64,000 nucleotides of DNA from Aotearoamyces nothofagi (lineage: Eukaryota; Ascomycota; Leotiomycetes; Leotiales; Tympanidaceae), in the NCBI GenBank assembly GCA_015345905.1, contig JADDTR010000016.1:252631-316630 (forward strand). The letters run 5' to 3'. A program made the position numbers and the translations under genes. Of the stretch, positions 1-11,492 are shown in pieces. The notes under the pieces were generated by a model. The model was not told the origin of the DNA, did not search any database, and was given only the letters and a program-made list of their open reading frames with translations. Numbering within the stretch: position 1 is the stretch's first letter; each line of letters begins with the position of its first letter.

Positions 1-189
1 CTACTGTCCCAGACAATTAACGCCTCTCTCCTCTCGAAGCATACCCATCATAAACCTTCCTGAACTCCTTGCTCTTGTGGAAGTAGCATGTCCTACCCGC
101 GGCCCCACTGAATAGACCTGGATTTTATGACATCAAAAAAGTGATTGTGCTGCTAATGTAAAGGATGATATCGTCCGTGTGAAAGTCTT

Positions 190-1068
190 CTATGACAGTC
201 GGATATATGGGGACGACGGTGCAGAGCGAGCTTCGATTACATCTTCGGCAGCATTTGACAAGGAGAGATATGCAGTCCACGCGATGCCAACGCTGGATAC
301 GAAGGGCTATAGAAGAATTGTTAGTTGGGCTGGACCCGAAGAAGTGTCTGACGCGGGTAGCACCTACCAACTGGAACTGGATGGGGATGACTCGGAAGTT
401 CAAGAGTTGTACCGCAGGCCAAACCATGTAGTTGGCTTTCAGCGTGGGTATATACATGTCTCTCAATTTATGTGTGATTGCCCTTCTCCCCCCACCCTCC
501 GCAATCGTCATCGCAGTGAAGAAGGTTGCAACGCCTAGACGGAATGAACATAAGCCTCAGTGCCAAGTGTATGAAGTGTTCCTACTTACCAAAAGGCGCA
601 AATATCAATTGATCGAAGGCCACTCTCTTAAGTGTCGGGGCAAGGGCACTAGTCTTGGTGACGGGAAATGCCCTCGACAAATACTGGAACCACTTGAATT
701 GGATCGGGGCCATCATGAGACCGTATCCCATGAAACGTGCCAGCCGCTCAAAATCGAACGGAGGCGGCAAGGTAGACGACTCGGGAATGAGCTCTTGCTC
801 TATCAACGGATTGTTCTTGTCGAACTCGTGGATTTCAATTGCCACCGTGTCATGATCGGTCATTCCACCAGGCTTTCTTGCAGCACGTTCCCGGATCGCT
901 GTGAGGGACTGTGCGACGGTATCTGCAATACCGCCGAGGATCGCGTTTGTGATCATCATCGTGAGCACTGCACTATCTGTCAGTGAGCCCCATCTGTGAG
1001 ATGCGGTGGGGCATACCAGGGTGGCCGGCATAGTAGCCATTGAACTTTGCCATCAATCGGGAGACCAT
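190..1068 (-). CDS. Mpv17/PMP22 family membrane protein
   Basis: Spliced model on the minus strand with exons 1068-1017, 976-590, 534-368 and 306-190, giving 240 residues. The family hallmarks read straight through the junctions: ITNAILGGIADTVAQ in the first membrane segment, a DxxRxxRFxxYG-type stretch (FERLARFMGYG), DQLIFAPFG/VATFFTAM across intron 2, WPAVQLLNFRVIP, and VGIAWTAYLS near the end. Mpv17/PMP22 proteins (yeast Sym1, peroxisomal PMP22, the Woronin-body sorter WSC) are four-helix proteins of the inner mitochondrial or peroxisomal membrane. Which subgroup this is cannot be decided here. The last three exons are firm. The first exon (17 codons) and the very short 40-nt intron after it are inferred, because they restore the usual YYAGHP start of the family. 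Confidence 0.88.
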
Positions 1069-2991
1069 GGCGACTTCAATGAGGGCGACTATGCTATGGA
1101 GGAGAGGCTGCAGTGGCAAGAGTTGCAAGTCAGCGTGCTGTCCTGTTGTCCTTCCGTCACACGCGGCGACGGGGCTAGGCGGCCATGTAGGGAAGGTGTA
1201 GCAGGACTCACGATGCGCCCGTAGATATATTTACTATTGATCGCTTTTAAGAAGCGTCGTTTCTGAATACCGAAGCCCATCGTCGATAAATGGCAGCTAA
1301 ATGGCAGAGGTACTGATAACGCGGAGAGAAATGACGACAGTCACTCGGGGGGCGAGCCAAGCATTAACAGGTAACGGGAAGGCCTTAGAGACTCAGGTGC
1401 CCAGGTGCTGTTGGCAGGAACGCAGATCACTGGGTCTATGGGTCCGCCGTGTCCCTTCCACGAAGATGGAGGCGTTGAGCAATTATATAGCGAGCACGTA
1501 AGCAGTCACGGAAAGATCACGACATGGAGTTGCTGGTGCAGAGCGAGATACCGGCCCAGGCGACGCCGCAGTCTGGATATAACGAGGAGACGAGCAGCAG
1601 CCATTCCACCTGATGCGGCGCTTCAGGCGTCAGCTTGCGCGGTCAAGCCTGCGTTCATTCGCTACGTATGCGTGTACGTATAGCTACGTATAGCTACGTA
1701 TAGGTACGTATAGGTACGTACAGTACCAGTACAGCACAGTGCACCCACTGCCATCGAGCTCTCAGCCAGCGACAATGACAGCCTGGCTCCCGGAGCTGCA
1801 GGACTCAATTACCCTGTCGCGCCTGTGTGCATATACTGTAGGTGATATTGCCTTGCCGATACCTGACCGTATCGACCTCAGGTGCGAGTCAGCCTCCGGG
1901 CGCCCAAACCACCGACCCCTCCGGTCGCATCGCTGACAGATGTGCCTGTACTGGAAACGGCCGCATAGGACCTGCCTCCCTTGCCGGCATGTCGCTTCAA
2001 AGTTCAAGCCCAGGCTTCGTCCCTTTCCTTGGCGGCAGTGGGCTGCCAGAATCCGCACTGACGGTTGGTACAGTGCACGTACAGTACGGTATATGCATTC
2101 ACACCGACAGGTGTCGCAGGATGATGCGTCGCAAACCTCAACCCTCACGCTGGTGCAAGTCGAAACTCGCCATCTTGCACCACGCAAGGGACGGGATTGA
2201 TCCTGCACATTCTATCATCGCCGTAATATCCTCCATCCGGCAGTGCAGTATTTGCCGAACAATTCCTTTGTGAGGTCTGTTGCGCGATAGGCGATAGAAT
2301 AGACCACAGACCCTCCGACCACATTCCGGATTTCTGAGTATCAGTTACCAGTTACCAGCTACCAGCTACCATGAAACCAATTCCGTCTCCATGTCTGGTT
2401 CGGTCTACGTCGGCACAAGGAACATGCCTGCACTCGGTCGAGAATATCCCATTATCTGGGACCAGTTGCTATAATCGGCGTCGCTTCCCCAAGCTTATGT
2501 TATTGAGCCGTGCTGGGCCCCAATAACAACAGAGGAATGCCATGAGTGCATGTCGGCGTTTAGCCTACCAATAGGCCATAAATCAGACTCATCACACAGC
2601 TTCAGTTGTATTATCGGGAATCAACAAATAGTACTCCTAGTTGCTGAGCGATTATTATACAAGAACCTGCCATTCTCAACACTCGAGACAATGGTACGAA
2701 TCATGATGTATCTGTTGCAGCGATATTCCCCCAAGATCTCAGTCGATCTATATGCCCGTCCTTTCATTTGCACGCTATCTATCTTGCTTCCCTACGCACT
2801 GCACCGTCATCCCGTGACAAGAGTGCAGAGAGATGAGTGTTGATAATCAGATTTGCGCGTATGTGCTATTTATCTTCAACCAGCCATAGTGCAACCGAGA
2901 AATGCATCTTGCAGTATCTCATGATCTCTTAACAAATCTTTGCTATTCGTTAAACTTCGTATATTGCAAATGAGATGGGATCATCTGGCAT
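1069..2991. other. intergenic gap with a short tandem repeat
   Basis: About 1.9 kb between the 5' end of the Mpv17-family gene and the 3' end of the TRAPPC12-like gene. Open frames here (for example 1762-2208 on the minus strand) show no recognisable domain and no family-like composition. The only structure I see is the TACGTATAG repeat at 1661-1722, listed separately. Confidence 0.6.
1661..1722. repeat. tandem TACGTATAG-type decamer repeat
   Basis: About five imperfect copies of a 10-bp unit (ctacgtatag / gtacgtatag) lie end to end. They run into a GTAC-rich tail (gtacagtaccagtacagcac). The unit contains the palindrome TACGTA, so the tract could form small hairpins. No function can be assigned. 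Confidence 0.75.
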
Positions 2992-4302
2992 CTAAAGCTT
3001 GAAATTTAGATTCGACTTCTCCCAACCGCTTCCATCACTATCCGGGAGAAGGGCAACCCGCTCCGCTAACTTTACTTTCAAGGCACGTGATCGGTCGGTG
3101 CAAAGTTCGTAGACAGTTGAGAGGTTGAACGTCAGGGCATGGAAAGACTTTCCGTTATTGATAAGGTTCTCCAACAGTACTCGTGCCTACCTGCATTAGT
3201 ACTTGTGGCCATGAATTGAGAGGAATAACATACCTCCTCCATTTTACCGGAATATAGCAGACAGATAGCCAAGTTTTGCACATACATCTCATTTCCCCCA
3301 TCACGCTGAACCAGCTGGTTCCACTCTGTAGCAGCTTGTACATATTCCCCCTCAGCCATATCGCTCAATGCAGTTACTACAGCGGCAGAATCAGAATCGT
3401 TTGTAACACATCGCCTAGCAGCAGACATGTCACCAAGCCTGAGCCATAGGAGCGCCTTAGTCAAGCCAAGTTTCTGCTTTGGGTCATCTTTCAGTGTCGA
3501 CAAGTGGTGTGTTGCACCCTCTAAGTCTTCCATCTCCACAAGCGCGCTGGCAACCTTGATGCCCAGTTCTGACAAGCGTGTCTCCCAAATCGTTTTCTCC
3601 TCTACTAATTCAGATGATTCTGGGCGTGCTTTGAGCTGCTGTTTGATCTTTGATAACTCTATGCGAGCTTCACGGGCTAGATCGTAGTATCCCATGACGC
3701 CTTTACGCGGATCATTGAATCCCATCCCCTGTAGCCGCACTGCTAAAACCCGAAGTTCCCATGGTACAATATGAGCACCGGTGAGACCTTCGCGATAGGC
3801 TGAAGAATTGAGATCTTCAAGGGCCTTTACCTCCTGGGCGGCGAGGGCAGTTGCATTACAAAGAGTCAGACATGCGAGACGCACGTACAACAGCGAGAAT
3901 ATAGCAGTAGGGTCAGATGGCGAAGTATCAGTTGTCAACTGCTGGGCGGAAAGAATTGCCGCTGCACGGAAATGGCCAGTAGCAAGTAGGGTAGCAAGTG
4001 GGGTCGTGGTAGAAGGCTGTGTAGATGACTGTCGGAACGGCGCGGGAATTTCAAGCTGTGGCAGAGGATGGTAAATCTCTGGACGAAGGAGTTTGGAGAA
4101 GTCCTTTGGAGAGCGTTCAGAACCGACCACGGAGCCTAACGGAGGTATAGGTGAGCGAGATGGAGATAATATTTGAGAATCCGATGGCGAAGCTGCGACT
4201 GAGACAGGTGATCTGAAGGAAGGAATTAGTTGTGCCAAACAAGGGCGATTGCCAATCTTACTGTAAGATATCTAAGGGACCTCGAGTTGACCGTCGAGGC
4301 AT
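2992..4302 (-). CDS. TRAPPC12-like trafficking protein (TPR)
   Basis: Exons 4302-4262, 4212-3234 and 3186-2992 give 404 residues. The body is helical TPR-like repeat sequence. The C-terminal part, read across the second intron, is MEEARVLLENLI followed by FNLSTVYELCTDRSR, which matches the end of TRAPPC12, a subunit of the TRAPPIII tethering complex acting in ER-Golgi traffic and autophagy. The N-terminus is low-complexity and Ser/Pro-rich. The start was chosen because the visible frame has no ATG before residue 1 unless a 41-bp first exon (MPRRSTRGPLDILQ) is spliced on. The 49-bp intron has a CTAAT branch site and a pyrimidine-rich acceptor. Both introns are about 47-49 bp. Family placement is from remembered sequence patterns. 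Confidence 0.82.
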
Positions 4303-5410
4303 GGCCGCTATTTACAGACGTTAGAATAAAATCTAAATCATTAAAGTCCCTAACCCAGAACAGCCGTATCATTTCCGTGTGATAAGATTCAGCAGGGAGT
4401 ACATAAATCAATTGAAGATCTTCAGCAACGAATATTCGGCGGCAGAGATGAAAGAAACACCGCCCTTTCCAATTATATAGGAATAATTCTATGCCAGCAA
4501 CAAGACTATACCATCCAACTTGGTGCTATAGTTCGTGCAGCTGAGAAAACGGACGGCTGTGTAGAAGGAGATCTAGTCTATTTGTCGATATAATATCCGA
4601 TGAAAGTCATCCTAAGTCCAATTGACAGATGAAAGATATTGGACTCTTACCTCTCCCCGAAGATGTATGTCTAAAATGTGTAGGAGTTGACTCCCCCGAT
4701 GAGGTCTCCATGTTGTGTTGTTGTCTTGACGGAAAGGTCGAAGCGTAGTTTGGCTTGTGCATTTATAGGTATACATAACTCGCATAATTTTCAGTTGTGC
4801 ATAAAATATCATGCCTACGTAGGATGCATATTTCTACAATCTTATACTTAGAAAGCCTACCACGATACACACTAAGGAAATATTTTAGGTGATTTTAAAT
4901 GGGCTGTAGAGTAGAGTTTTAGTCCAAATGTAGCATATATATCACATTGGTTTACGCCTCTGAACTCTATGTAAACAATTCAATGAAAAGGCTTTTACCA
5001 ACAACGTGAGTTGTCAAGTTGCATTACAACTGTCTGTTGCAGATAGTGCTTACATCGGTTTACTATAGTGAGATCAAACTTTCTGAAAGTATAACACGAG
5101 GGTTACAGAGGCAACAGACAACCCACTTGACATTTGCCCGCCATCATCAACAAATTGCTCCTAGTCTCACCAGATGGAAAGCGGACTACAAGGGAATGAA
5201 TATACCCAATTTCACGAAAAGGGACGAAAAGTGGCTAGTTAGTGGCGTTGCTGATAACAATCGTCCAGTAAATGCTAATGCAGAACTATGACATGGAGAG
5301 CATGATAACTAAATTCATAGATCACCTTAAACCTATGGAAGGCATTGTATTATATTTCATGTAAGACCCGCTTCTCAAAACGCCTGACGCTGTGCTACAA
5401 CACAACATAG
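4303..5410. other. AT-rich intergenic gap
   Basis: 1.1 kb between the 5' end of the TRAPPC12-like gene and the 3' end of the RING-CH gene. It is AT-rich, with only short open frames of no recognisable kind. It must hold the TRAPPC12-like promoter and the RING-CH terminator, but no individual site stands out. Confidence 0.55.
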
Positions 5411-7101
5411 TTATCCATCAACCCTTGGTTTCTTTTTAATATAATTAAGAACCTTCCTCTTGCCCTGGCTTTTTGCCTTCCTCCATTTAGAGTATAGAAT
5501 CAGCGCATCCTTCAAGACCACGAATAGACAGCCACCAACAATACTCCTACCCCACTTCTCCTGCAATAGACCTGTAGCGCCGAAGCTTTGCGAGCGGAAC
5601 CCACTTCTGATTGCAGGCTTGGTCACCCATACCTTAGGAAGTGTGTGTTTGAGTAAGTCCCCCATCAGTGAAGAAATAGAAGGGAAGAAGAGGGCACCTA
5701 TAACGATCCGCGCTATCGTGCCTGTGGAGATATTTTGACGAAATTCCCAAGCTTCATTGCCTACAGGCTGTTGTTCATTGGGTTGCTGAATGGCTGGCTG
5801 ATCATCTAGCTCAGGGCCCTGTGGTAGGTTATGCCCAGGCAGTGCTAGACCAGCTGCAGCATCTACTATAGGGACTCTTCGCTGCCGTTCGTGAGCTGCC
5901 TGGTTTTCTTCTCGTGCCGCGCCATGGGCATCTTCCTGCTCATCCTGAACATTGATGATTTCAACCTCAATATCGAGAATACCGTTTTCGTCAAGGTGCT
6001 CATTGTGTGCTTGAGCTACCTCTTCCGCAGTCTCACCCTCTCGTGGCTTTCTCTGCACGGCCTGCTCCCATTCTTTCTCGAGACTGCTAAATGTATATCG
6101 GTAGAGCTCGTTATATGCTGTGCGCAAATATGGCAAAAGAACAAATGCAAGTCCTGGGCTCGGTGGCCATTTCAGGTTCCGGTTGCCAGGCGATGCAGCG
6201 AAGTACTGTATTTCATGTTGTTAGCGGATAGTGAAAGAAACAAGCTGGGCAGAAGAGATGGATCACTAACCAAAACGGGTAAACTGGCAAACGCATGGTC
6301 AGTTAGACTCGTGCGCGAGAGAACTAGGGCTGGAGCTATGGCTGGCAGACCAAGAAAAAGGGTCCAATTCTCCGGGGCAGCGAATGGTAAGAATGGGTCT
6401 GAAAGCCTCACTCCTTTGAGTAGCCATTGATACCACTCGTCTCCGAGTAGGTAATGCGCAACTGTCATATATTTGTTGGATTGGGACAGCATTCGTTGCG
6501 TTTCCTCTGCTCCGAAGACAAGGTATATAGAGTTTACTCCATAAACCATAGATCCGGAGTATATACAGCCTAGGGCAGCGCTGAGCCCAGCTGGGACCAC
6601 CAACTGTCTAGCAATGCCTCCAATGAGGTCCGTGGCAAATACAATATAATCTCGAGGACGTTCGACCTTTATCTCCGCTTTGCATTGGGGGCAAAGAATC
6701 TGTCTTATAGGTTGGCTATTGCGTGACGTTGGTGCTTCTAGATCAGCAATCCACTCTAACATGCACTCCTCGTGAGCCTGTAGATTACATGGACATGGTG
6801 ATCGCCATTCTGAGCTGTCGTTCGGGTCGTCCCCCTCGTCTTGTAGACAGATCCAACAGTGACGAGGATCGGGCAGGCTAGTGGATTGTGTCGATTTAGG
6901 TACAGGTTTCTGGTTTGAAGATTCGAGGGAGGAGTGAGCGTCACTGGGGTTGTTTAATAGAACCATCTTGGAATCTTCTGAGGTCGTTGAGGCAGCTTGA
7001 CTTGTAGATCTTGCGATACCTGAGTTGATTTGGTCGCCGGTTAAGGCACCGGATGGTTGAGAGGGCCGCCGATGCGAAGATCGCCGGGATAAAGAGGCCA
7101 T
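5411..7101 (-). CDS. RING-CH (MARCH-type) membrane E3 ubiquitin ligase
   Basis: Exons 7101-6271 and 6205-5411 (intron 65 bp, phase 0) give 541 residues. Residues 82-140 form a C4HC3 RING-CH finger: CWICLQDEG, then SPCPCNLQAHEECMLEWI, then ILCPQCKAEI. Several hydrophobic segments follow (around residues 155-200, 245-270 and in the second half), so the protein should sit in an internal membrane with the finger in the cytosol. RING-CH proteins recruit an E2 and ubiquitinate membrane substrates. The N-terminal 75 residues are Ser-rich and probably disordered. A polar, Glu/Gln-rich loop lies at about residues 290-370. Fungal proteins of this layout are mostly uncharacterised and are distinct from the larger Doa10/Ssm4. 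Confidence 0.9.
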
Positions 7102-7846
7102 CAGTACCGTTCAAATCGCTGTTTTATTAAGCTTGCTTGAAGCTATCACAAAATAACCAGGTGTGCATTGTACCAGGTTAGGCGCAAGGCGGGTGTGCCT
7201 ATTTGCAAGATCGAGTCTGAGCCACAATACAGTAAGTACCTAAGGTACGTGACGTACAAGGATACTAGCCGAATAAAGACTACGCTAGCCTTGCATCAGC
7301 CTCGTCTTCATCGTTACTGGATCTATGCAATATCTGGCAGTTGCATTTCACCTCATCGTTCATTCCTCTATCCATTTAGGAAGGGAAATAGTAAAGTCTG
7401 CGTTTGAGATAACGTCCTACTCCTTAGAAACTGTATACAGATCGAGGACCATGAAACCCGACCAAGATCGAGTGACTTGCCGGCATATTGGAAAGCGCAA
7501 TAACCTTAGCTGTCTCCCTACTTTACCTTAAGGAACTTTACCTAGAGGACGAGGTTAACAATGGCAAAATAGGGATGGTGAGTGATCTCGCGAAATTATA
7601 AAATTACAGAAAATATTGCAAGACTAGAGGCACTCGATGAATAATAACTATCTTCTTCTTAGCCTATATTGTCATAACTTATTTGCGTCCTACGAATCTG
7701 ATATCGGACACTGGATCCCATACAGAGAACATGGAGGTACAGCAAAACTTTCATCCACGCTATAGCCATTGAACTGGATATATCTGTACCTCTCTGTGCC
7801 ACTAAACCCCCTATAGACTTTTGCACTCTAGATGCACTGGAGAAAG
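7102..7846. other. intergenic gap
   Basis: 745 bp between the 5' end of the RING-CH gene and the 3' end of the DUF1749 hydrolase gene. Only short unrelated open frames occur, and I see no repeat or RNA gene. Confidence 0.55.
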
Positions 7847-8788
7847 CTATATAGCAGGCTGTGGTGCAGAGATAACGTCGAGGAATCCAAAAACCCTCCT
7901 GGTTAAATCACGAACAACTTCTTCTGGGTCGCCATTTAAATTGTGTGTCGCTCCTTCAATAATACCAGAATGCACTTCATCAACCTTGCCTGAGCCAGAT
8001 TTTACAATGCCGATCCACCTCGCCACCAGGGCTTTCTTGTCGATATCCTTTGCAACATATTCATCACTACCCGAGAATAAAATACAGAGCGGACTCTTGG
8101 CGGGAATTCGACCAAAGGATTTGTTTAGCTGAGCAGTTGACAAGTCAGAACTAAAGTAGTCGTCGTCGCCATCATGGTTTGGGCTAGCTAAGGACAACCA
8201 TCGTCGTGCAGTGATAGGAGCATCAAAGAATCCAGCGGTCTCGCTTGGCGGTAATATTTCTTCGGCCTTCCCAGCCGTAATCAGTTCCTGGGCAGCAGCT
8301 ACCCCTCTTTGATAGACTATTGGAGACATTAAACATAACATTGCTTCTCGGTCACTCACAGGAGCTTGTATAATGGCGCCGTCTATGGCTGGTCTACCTT
8401 CATGACCAGGGCCTACAAGATATTCTAGTGTATCTTGACAGCCTGTCGAATGCCCCATAAGAACAATCTTGCCGCTCTTAATTCCACGAAAATATCCCAC
8501 GCATTGAGCAATCTCAGTGGCGTCTGATTTCAAAGAAGCTGTCCCCCAGCCATTATAGGATGAGGATAGAAGCACCTGAGCCAACGACCAATCTCCGGGA
8601 AGTGCATTGGCTAGTGTAGTAGGATATGGAACTGTCAATAGACCATCACCTAGACCGCCAACCCAAATAAGAACATTCTGAGAAGCGCTTTCAGTAAGAT
8701 GAGGAGTATGTTCAAACGCAACCAGTCGGGGAGACTACTAATCATTAGCTACGAGGAGTTCTATTCCAGTAACCTGGCTACAAGACAT
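7847..8788 (-). CDS. DUF1749 alpha/beta hydrolase (SidJ-like)
   Basis: Model 8788-8774 plus 8734-7847, 300 residues. The main exon reads NVLIWVGGLGDGLLTVPYP, the DUF1749 N-terminal block. It is followed by VLMGHSTGCQD, a nucleophile elbow with Ser at about residue 101, and a C-terminal EGATHNLNG stretch that supplies the likely catalytic His. DUF1749 includes Aspergillus fumigatus SidJ, which hydrolyses fusarinine-type siderophores inside the cell, but the family is wide and the substrate here is unknown. The main exon has no ATG before the conserved block. The start was therefore placed on a 5-codon first exon joined by a 39-bp intron with a GCTAATGA branch site; this piece is inferred. No other siderophore gene is adjacent. 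Confidence 0.82.
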
Positions 8789-9384
8789 GTATAGGGTATG
8801 AAACCAAAAACAAACTGTAACATTTGGTCCTATAAGCTATTCAGAAACATTTATACCCGGTAAGGCTGATACCAGTCATATTCTGTAGTTCAGGGGACCG
8901 GATGGTATTTAGTGACCATCTAAGGTCGCCCGAACAAAATTATACTCAAAGAATAAATTTGAGATGCGTGTAAGGAAGAAGACTTGGAATAGGTAAACTT
9001 ACGTAGTGATGGGCTATACCTTTATAGGCACCTTGTGTGAATACCATGCTGCCTAAATAACAGACAAGACAGAGGACTAACACCTAAGATAGTCCAAAAA
9101 AGGTAAAACTTTAATATGCAGATAGTAATCGTTTTAAAACAAGAAGCTGTTGTGAAGATGGGCCTTGCAAGTAATTGTCAAGCATGACAGGTTTAATTGT
9201 TTTCTTATCTTCGAGGTGCTGACACTTCCAAGTAGCGAAGTATACTGTGATAGTTAAATATGCACAATTGTGCATAATTATCCGGTGCACAGTATAATGC
9301 ATTTTTGGCGAGTCCAATTTGACCTCGATACTGAGAGCTTCATCAGCGACAACTTCCCTAGGCCATCTGCCAGAGTCCCTCACA
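8789..9384. promoter_or_regulatory. divergent promoter region, DUF1749 hydrolase / mL40
   Basis: 596 bp between two start codons that point away from each other, so it must hold both promoters. It is AT-rich. I could not pick out a specific TATA box or activator site with confidence. Confidence 0.5.
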
Positions 9385-10047
9385 ATGGCACACCATCAGA
9401 TATCACCTCTCTTCCGCCTCCTTACCCCACTTCTACAGACCCTCCGCACAACGTCCTCAACGCCAATTATCCGCCACAATGCCGCTCAAGCTTCTATCCC
9501 CTTCCGAACCTTTACTAGCAGCTCCGCCGGCTTCGCAGCAGGCGGAGGAAAAGACAAACGCCAGAAGAAGGATCCTAGAATCACGCTAATTAGATACCAT
9601 CTCATGCACCCCAAGACGCCGCGGCCTTTGCGCCTGTCGCGATTGAGGAGTTTGAGGCATTGGACTATTCATCGGGCTTGGATGTTGTTCCGGAGGAAGA
9701 AGGCGGAGGCTGAGGAACTGGAGCTACAGCGGTAAGCACTTCCTGTCATCATCAAAATATTGTATCCGATTGTTCAATTTCGGGACTAGTTAGGATGACT
9801 GCCTCATACAGCGCACGTTGGAATACTACTGACTCTCATGTGTGTTAGAATGTACCGAAGTATGCATGATGCGTGTGAAGAACTGAGGCTATTGGGCGCG
9901 TCTGGAGAGAAGGATGGGGGAAAGTTATATAGGGTCGCTATGGAGAAGAAGGGGATATTTGGGCCTGGAGGTCTACCGATTGAGTATTCTAGAGCGCAGA
10001 CAGAGACTCCCGGACATGAGGCATGGAATCACGGATGGACGAGATGA
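9385..10047 (+). CDS. mitochondrial large ribosomal subunit protein mL40
   Basis: Exons 9385-9731 and 9849-10047 (117-bp intron, phase 2) give 181 residues. After a Ser/Thr/Arg-rich presequence of roughly 45 residues comes KDPRITLIRYHLMHP, KTPRPLRLSRLRSLRHW and TIHRAWMLFRRK, the conserved core of mL40 (yeast Mrpl28). The second exon continues with MYRSMHDACEELR and ends shortly after PIEYSRAQTETPG. It should act in the mitochondrial ribosome. The ATG at 9385 is the first one that gives an arginine-rich, acid-poor targeting sequence. It is convergent with rho2. Confidence 0.92.
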
Positions 10048-10558
10048 AGCAACTCGAACGAACTATTTCAGAGAATATGTATAAACAGTCAAAATCACGG
10101 TTAGGGCACGCATTACATGGTGTCAAATTAGCATGAATATATCACAGCATTTTTGTACCTATCGTACGTATCATATATACAGCGCCATCTCATACCTGAA
10201 TCTAGGCGGCAAATAAAGCAAAGCAACACGTTTTCCGCGTTGGTGGGTATGTAAGGAAATTGAAATGAGTGTGAGACCATCGTGATGAGTCATTATGATC
10301 CTCCAATCGGTCAAGCTTCAGCGAACATTACAAACGCAAGACTGATATTTTTGGGTACAACGAAAGCAAAAGCCCGACACCACACGCTCAAGTAAGCAAA
10401 AACACCGGCAATGCTGTTAGTTCCGTCATGAAATGAAATGCCGAATACGGTAGAGGCGTTGCAGTTTCACCGCAATGACCGCCTGAGAATCGTCGGAGCC
10501 ATGCTTTCGGCTTGTTCCCCCTGTCATATTTCCCTCCTTCCAGACTCCAAACCTTCCC
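10048..10558. other. convergent intergenic gap (two 3' ends)
   Basis: 511 bp between the stop codons of mL40 (+) and rho2 (-). Both terminators must lie here. No gene, repeat or RNA is visible. Confidence 0.55.
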
Positions 10559-11492
10559 TTATAGTATCACGCAGCAGCCGGCCCCCTTACTATTTTCAAA
10601 GGTAAGCAATGCTGCTCTTGTAGCGGCTTCGAAGACATCGTCGACTCCTTCGCCAGTCAAGGATGAACATTCTAGATATTTCCGCGCGCCAATTTCATGT
10701 GCAATTTCGGAGGCTTCTCTGGTGCCAACGAAATGTTGTGATTTTTTCCGCATCTCTTCAATTGCAACCGGATCTTCTCGTAGATCTTTCTTTAGACCGA
10801 CAAGGATTATTGGTACGCCAGGACATCGTTCATTAGCCTCCTCTACCCACTGATCCGAAGTTAGCATGAATAGGGGATCATCTTAACCTTGGAACGCCCA
10901 CCTTATGCTTAACATTATCTAGTGAATCAGGTGTGTCGATTGAGAAGCCAATTAATATGACATGTGCTTTGGAGTACGCCAGCGGTCGAAGTCTCTCATA
11001 GTCCTCCTGACCAGCTGTATCCCATAAGGCCAGTTGAACAGATTTCCCATCAACTCTGCAGTCCGTAACGTAGTTTTCGAATACTGTAGGGACCTGGATT
11101 CGATGACTCAGTACGGTTGACAAACAACTAAGAAAGCCCTATACTCACATAATGCTGCCAAACAAGTTAGCTCGGTGTCTCTTAATATATAGTTGGTACT
11201 CACTGTCGGAAAGTAGCCTAAAGTAAAAACGCTCAATAAACTGGTTTTGCCGCATGCTCCGTCTCCAATGATAACAAGCTTCCTACATATAGTCGTTAGT
11301 ATTAGCATATACTGAGCCACCGATCTACAACAGTCTGGTCGTCCCAATAACATGCTACGGTTCTCGAGTAAATGGCTTAAACATAAGTTGGGGAGCAGCG
11401 AGATTCTCAACAGCGAACAAAAGAGAGCTCTAAGGGTTCCTTGCAACGTACCTTCGCATAACATTTTGAGCTTGTGGTGGCTGTTGGGCCAT
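10559..11492 (-). CDS. rho2: Rho2 GTPase
   Basis: Five exons: 11492-11452, 11282-11204, 11154-11149, 11093-10902 and 10849-10559, giving 202 residues. The P-loop is GDGACGKTS (residues 20-28), switch I is VPTVFENYV, switch II is [14 protein letters not shown], and the base-recognition motifs read LVGLKKDLR and CSSLTGEG. The tail ends CVIL, a CaaX box whose final Leu predicts geranylgeranylation, preceded by Cys for possible palmitoylation. [12 protein letters not shown] and the insert [13 protein letters not shown] match Rho2 rather than Rho1 or Rho3. Rho2 acts at the plasma membrane in cell-wall synthesis and polarity, upstream of protein kinase C in yeasts. Exon 3 is only 6 nt (CATTAT) and supplies the His-Tyr between FPT and VPT. 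Confidence 0.93.

Noticed and set aside
1762-2208. 148-codon minus-strand frame
   Set aside because: Arg/Cys/Ser-rich with no conserved pattern, and several other frames overlap it on the plus strand. It looks like chance.
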